This document shows positions 7,409 to 10,094 of a stretch of DNA of 10,094 nucleotides, piece after piece; the stretch's first letter is position 1; every line of letters starts with the position of its first letter. This DNA is from an uncultured Bacteroidota bacterium (GTDB lineage Bacteria; Bacteroidota; Bacteroidia; Chitinophagales; Chitinophagaceae). The notes below the pieces were generated by a model. It did no database searches, had not been told where the DNA came from, and saw only the letters and a list, made by a program, of their open reading frames with translations. Position numbers and translations under genes: made by a program. The DNA is taken from positions 1 to 10,094 of the forward strand of contig CAMLEX010000124.1 of the NCBI GenBank assembly GCA_946479055.1, given 5' to 3'.

Positions 7409-8547
7409 TATTTCTTTTTTAAAGTAGTATAATTCAAAACCAATACAGCTCCCAGTGTAAAGGTAGCTATTATAAAAACCTCTGGCAGTAAGCTGCCCGA
7501 TAAAAGCAGCCCGCCCGTTAAAGTTCCTGTAGCAGCACCAATATCTCTCCAGCTGGCATTTGTTGCTACCGCTCTTATTTTATCTCCTTGTTTATCCGTT
7601 GCGCCACCGGGAGCCATGGTACTGTTCACACTATTGAAAGTAAAAATGATAACAAAGCCAATCATTTCACAACCCATCAGCAATAAAATAAGGCCGGCAA
7701 TTATCAGCAAAACAGAGCCATTAAAAACTTTAAGAAATCCTATCCTGTCAGCTATAGCTCCGCTAACTGGAGAAAAAAGAATAAAGCATAATCTTCGGTA
7801 CACGAGATATCCGGCCGCCAAAGAAGTTATCATCAGGCTTGTTAATTGTCCATTATTTTTTGCAATGAAAAATCCTAATACAATAATTAATATTCCTTCA
7901 ACAATAAAGGACACCAGGAATGTGAGCGAATTGAATAAAGAGGGGAGACTGAAATTTATTATTCGCTGTGCTGTTGCTTTATAATTCAGCTCAGGTAAAT
8001 GTAATGCACACAGCAATGCCGGTAAGGACAATATAGAGAGGTACAAAAAAGTCATTTCGATGGAAAAATAAGTAAGCAGTATTGGTCCCACCCATAGGGC
8101 GAACAAGGGCCCCGCTTCCTGTATGCTCCGGCTTATACCCAACGAAAAACCAATATTTTCATGTTCGAATGCGTAAGCAAGTGTACTGATACGCAACACG
8201 GCAAAAGCCATTCCCCATGCTATTCTGAAAATGATCAACGATAGCAACCCCAGGCCCAACCCGTAACCAATTGTTGAAATAATTGCAAGGATGGCCGCCG
8301 TTATCATTGTTTGCCTTATCCCATACTTTATAAACAATTCAATCACGAAAGGATTGAATACAATGCGTATAAACCGGTTGATGGAAAGTAATACACCAAT
8401 CCATACAACCGGTATTTGCATCACTTCCGCATATTGAGGCAGAAATGGATACAGGAACGCATCTCCAAAACTTGCGAAGGATAAGGTTAATGATGCGAAG
8501 AGAGGATATTTTAATCCAGTACTATTTTGATTGATCACCCGCAACAT
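7408..8547 (-). CDS. Major facilitator superfamily transporter, probable efflux pump
   Basis: This 379-residue inner-membrane protein has about 11-12 hydrophobic segments. One copy of the MFS motif A loop is clear in the second half (PVSGAIADRIGFLK, about 260-273). The conserved-looking loop MAPGGATDKQGDKIRAVATNASWRDIGAATG (about 311-340) precedes the last two segments. The first-half motif A is weak (NRFIRIVFNPFVIELFIKYGIR). The length is slightly short for an MFS protein but complete. There are only three single cysteines (180, 254, 293), unlike its Cys-pair neighbours. The start ATG lies inside the 3' end of the flavoprotein gene (13-base overlap) and the stop overlaps the sigma factor start, so the three genes form one operon. 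It probably exports the product or the substrate of the flavoprotein. The substrate is not readable from sequence. It does not match the ACR3 or ArsB arsenite-pump type, which is not MFS. Confidence 0.9.
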   Translation of the reverse strand: MLRVINQNSTGLKYPLFASLTLSFASFGDAFLYPFLPQYAEVMQIPVVWIGVLLSINRFIRIVFNPFVIELFIKYGIRQTMITAAILAIISTIGYGLGLGLLSLIIFRIAWGMAFAVLRISTLAYAFEHENIGFSLGISRSIQEAGPLFALWVGPILLTYFSIEMTFLYLSILSLPALLCALHLPELNYKATAQRIINFSLPSLFNSLTFLVSFIVEGILIIVLGFFIAKNNGQLTSLMITSLAAGYLVYRRLCFILFSPVSGAIADRIGFLKVFNGSVLLIIAGLILLLMGCEMIGFVIIFTFNSVNSTMAPGGATDKQGDKIRAVATNASWRDIGAATGTLTGGLLLSGSLLPEVFIIATFTLGAVLVLNYTTLKKK

Positions 8548-9872
8548 GCTGCTGATGTTTTCTGTTCAGCTACTGTTACTGCGCTGCAACAGGCGATTGT
8601 ATTATCACCAAAAATATCACTGCTGCACACCCCGGTTTCTGGTAAATCCAGTTCCACTTTCCTGGCGGCTTCTATATCACCGTCAATCACTGCAACAACT
8701 GAACGGACCTGTTCATAGCCGGTTGCCATTAAAAAAGTAGTGGCACGGCCATAACTTTTTGATCCTATTATATAAAATCCTTCATCATCATGCCTTAATT
8801 CTTTTTCACCATGTGGTCTTACCGTTCCACAACTGTGAATATTTGGATCAATTAATTCCGCGATAGCAGCTGAACTTTCCAGTGATGAATCTATCCGCAA
8901 CCGTATCTCACGGAGAAATGAAAAGTCAGGGCGGGAACCGGTGTTACTAATGATTTCGTCAATACCGGGAAGAGACAGCAGCTCATCATATTGGTGACCG
9001 ATTAACACAAGCTGCGCATTATGTTTTCTTATTTCCTGCACCTGGAAAGGAGTGTACACATTCACACGATCATCGTTGACCAATTGTTCAATTTTAATTC
9101 CTAAAGTGCCTCTCGCTTCCAATGTATCCTTTTCCTGTCCGCCATATACCTCTCTGACATTCTTCTTTCTCAGTATCCAGTGAATCGTTGTAGAGGGATA
9201 TTCGTCTTTCAGTTTATCCAGTTCAATAATGGTATTAATAGCTGAATGACCACCGCCTATGACTGCTATGTTTTTGTTTTTATAGCGCTCCTTCAGTTTG
9301 CCTGAAACATCAGGTATGCCATATATAATTTTCTCATTGTTCTCTATTTCACCTATAGCAAATACACCACCTGAACCAATGGGGTTAGGATTATTCCATG
9401 TTCCCGAAGCATCAATCACAGCTTGGGTTTCATAAAACCGTACACCCAGATCTTTATGATGAGCCTGCAAAACAAAAGGCCTTTCTTCACGTCCCCAGCT
9501 TTTCATTTTATCCATGTTTTTTCTGCCGATTGCCATTACCCTACTATTGGTGTGGATAGAAGATTTTAAAAGGGGAAGGTTAGCCAATGGTTTAAAATAG
9601 CTTTCATACAATTCTTTACCAGTTGGCAATGCATCTTCATCAGGAGCGAGCCAATCAGATGCTTCTAATAATTGTTTTGCCGGTTTATCAATATTATAGC
9701 GCCAGGGAGAAAACACCCTCACATGCTGCCAGGAAAGAATATTAGCTGCAACTGATTCCCCTGCTTCAAACAGGATAAAAGGAATCTTGCGAACGGTTAA
9801 ATGTGCCGCAGCAGCCAAACCTGCAGGCCCGCCGCCTATAATGGCTACCGGAAGTGAATCATTTTGTTTCAT
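8535..9872 (-). CDS. FAD/NAD(P)-dependent oxidoreductase (flavin monooxygenase-like) with Cys-pair tail
   Basis: The 445-residue cytoplasmic flavoprotein opens with an FAD-binding Rossmann fold: VAIIGGGPAGLAAAAHL with GxGxxG at 13-18 and the ribose-binding acidic residue E36. A second dinucleotide fold follows, NIAVIGGGHSAINTIIEL with GxGxxG at 206-211, for NAD(P)H. AVIDASGTWNNPNP (about 151-164) and ISNTGSRPD (about 308-316) are the usual linking motifs of class B flavin monooxygenases and of CzcO-like flavoproteins. The C-terminal 30 residues are unusual: C416, C428-C429 and C443-C444, ending SAACCG, outside the normal fold. The same Cys-Cys theme is seen in the 65-residue peptide of this locus. 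It is first in the operon, with its promoter 20 bases upstream and no Shine-Dalgarno sequence. A role in oxidising a thiol-bound toxic compound fits the setting and recalls ArsO-type flavoproteins of arsenic operons, but this is inferred and the symbol is not assigned. Confidence 0.85.
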   Translation of the reverse strand: MKQNDSLPVAIIGGGPAGLAAAAHLTVRKIPFILFEAGESVAANILSWQHVRVFSPWRYNIDKPAKQLLEASDWLAPDEDALPTGKELYESYFKPLANLPLLKSSIHTNSRVMAIGRKNMDKMKSWGREERPFVLQAHHKDLGVRFYETQAVIDASGTWNNPNPIGSGGVFAIGEIENNEKIIYGIPDVSGKLKERYKNKNIAVIGGGHSAINTIIELDKLKDEYPSTTIHWILRKKNVREVYGGQEKDTLEARGTLGIKIEQLVNDDRVNVYTPFQVQEIRKHNAQLVLIGHQYDELLSLPGIDEIISNTGSRPDFSFLREIRLRIDSSLESSAAIAELIDPNIHSCGTVRPHGEKELRHDDEGFYIIGSKSYGRATTFLMATGYEQVRSVVAVIDGDIEAARKVELDLPETGVCSSDIFGDNTIACCSAVTVAEQKTSAACCG

Positions 9873-9877
9873 CGTAT

Positions 9878-9891
9878 TATTACGTTTAATA
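9878..9891 (-). repeat. Short inverted repeat in the flavoprotein gene leader
   Basis: TATTA and TAATA (5-base arms, 4-base loop) lie between the -10 box and the start codon, in the same position as the inverted repeat at 6788-6805 but with different sequence. It may be chance in AT-rich DNA. Confidence 0.25.
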
Positions 9892-9892
9892 G

Positions 9893-9921
9893 TATAGACG
9901 GACAGTTGGAAAAATGATGCA
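9893..9921 (-). promoter_or_regulatory. ECF-type promoter of the flavoprotein-MFS-sigZ operon
   Basis: On the - strand the element starts TGCATCATTTTT and ends CGTCTATA, with nine bases between these blocks. The 12-base upstream block and the 8-base downstream block both recur at 6806-6835. The element ends 20 bases before the flavoprotein ATG, leaving room for a very short leader. The encoded sigma factor is the obvious candidate to use it, which would make the operon self-activating. Confidence 0.75.
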
Positions 9922-9929
9922 GCGGAATT

Positions 9930-9950
9930 TGTAAATATTTTTTATTTACA
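9930..9950. promoter_or_regulatory. Perfect 8-base inverted repeat upstream of the ECF promoter, possible operator
   Basis: TGTAAATA (9930-9937) and TATTTACA (9943-9950) form a perfect inverted repeat with a 5-base T spacer. It lies 8 bases upstream of the -35 side of the operon promoter, a typical place for an activator or repressor site. As an RNA hairpin it would be weak (one G-C pair per arm), so a terminator for the gene further upstream is less likely but possible. Confidence 0.4.
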
Positions 9951-9991
9951 GGCTATTTCTTCTAATAAAGATTGCCACTCAGGGAGTTTGC

Positions 9992-10094
9992 TTACCGGTT
10001 AATTTTTATCAGAACCGGACGCTTGATTTCGGTGATCGCCGTTTCTTTTTTCCCGGTGTTTGTAAAAGTCGAAATAAAGAAAGCAATAAGCGTT
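9992..10094 (-). CDS. Possible C-terminal end of an unidentified gene, cut by the window edge
   Basis: A - strand frame runs from the window edge to TAA at 9992-9994, giving 33 residues beginning TLIAFFISTF and ending ITEIKRPVLIKINR. It would lie upstream of, and in the same direction as, the flavoprotein operon, with 119 bases between. No family can be named from so short a tail. Other frames on both strands are also open over these 100 bases, so coding is only a guess. Confidence 0.25.
   Translation of the reverse strand, partial: TLIAFFISTFTNTGKKETAITEIKRPVLIKINR

Noticed and set aside
7616..7984. 122-residue + strand frame opposite the MFS gene
   Set aside because: It is antisense to predicted membrane segments and resembles no family.
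8535..9872. Naming the flavoprotein arsO
   Set aside because: The fold and setting are suggestive, but no arsenic marker gene is in view and the protein is longer than I expect for ArsO; the symbol would overstate the evidence.
9930..9950. Intrinsic terminator of the gene upstream of the flavoprotein operon
   Set aside because: The stem is nearly all A-T; position beside the promoter makes an operator more likely.

Overview
The window looks like a Bacteroidota chromosome, most likely from the Chitinophagaceae or a relative. The reasons are a SusC/SusD outer-membrane pair, AT-rich leaders with little Shine-Dalgarno signal, and Lys/Asn/Ile-rich proteins. The genus cannot be fixed from sequence alone. 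No rRNA, tRNA, CRISPR array, insertion sequence or origin was seen.

The left part (1-3264, + strand) holds the 3' end of a SusC-type TonB-dependent receptor gene and a complete SusD/RagB lipoprotein gene, followed by a strong rho-independent terminator. The receptor frame contains an in-frame amber codon at 84-86 with recognisable SusC sequence on both sides. The receptor is therefore probably a pseudogene, or the stop is an assembly error. A roughly 260-base region without a recognisable gene then leads to a monocistronic-looking exported protein (3523-5958). It fuses a YVTN/YncE-type beta-propeller to an alkaline-phosphatase-superfamily phosphoesterase. Degraded coding traces and a long hairpin (6166-6207) close this part.

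The right part (6232-9921, - strand) is convergent with the left part. Its core is a tightly packed operon: a flavoprotein (FAD/NAD(P)-binding monooxygenase-like), an MFS transporter overlapping it by 13 bases, and a SigZ-like ECF sigma factor joined through a TAATG stop/start. A 65-residue peptide with four Cys-Cys pairs follows 52 bases later. A Lys-rich 86-residue protein of unknown function lies further downstream.

The main discovery is that two near-identical promoter-like elements (a TGCATCATTTTT block, then CGTCTATA 9-10 bases later) sit just upstream of the flavoprotein gene and of the Cys-pair peptide gene, and were seen nowhere else in the window. This suggests that the sigma factor drives its own operon and the peptide. 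Adjacent cysteine pairs recur in the flavoprotein tail, in the sigma factor's linker and tail, and in the peptide. I infer a small self-regulated stress module aimed at a thiol-reactive agent, such as As/Sb, a soft metal or an electrophile. It would combine an enzyme, an exporter, a regulator without a visible anti-sigma factor, and a cysteine-rich sequestering peptide. The ligand is not shown by the sequence.
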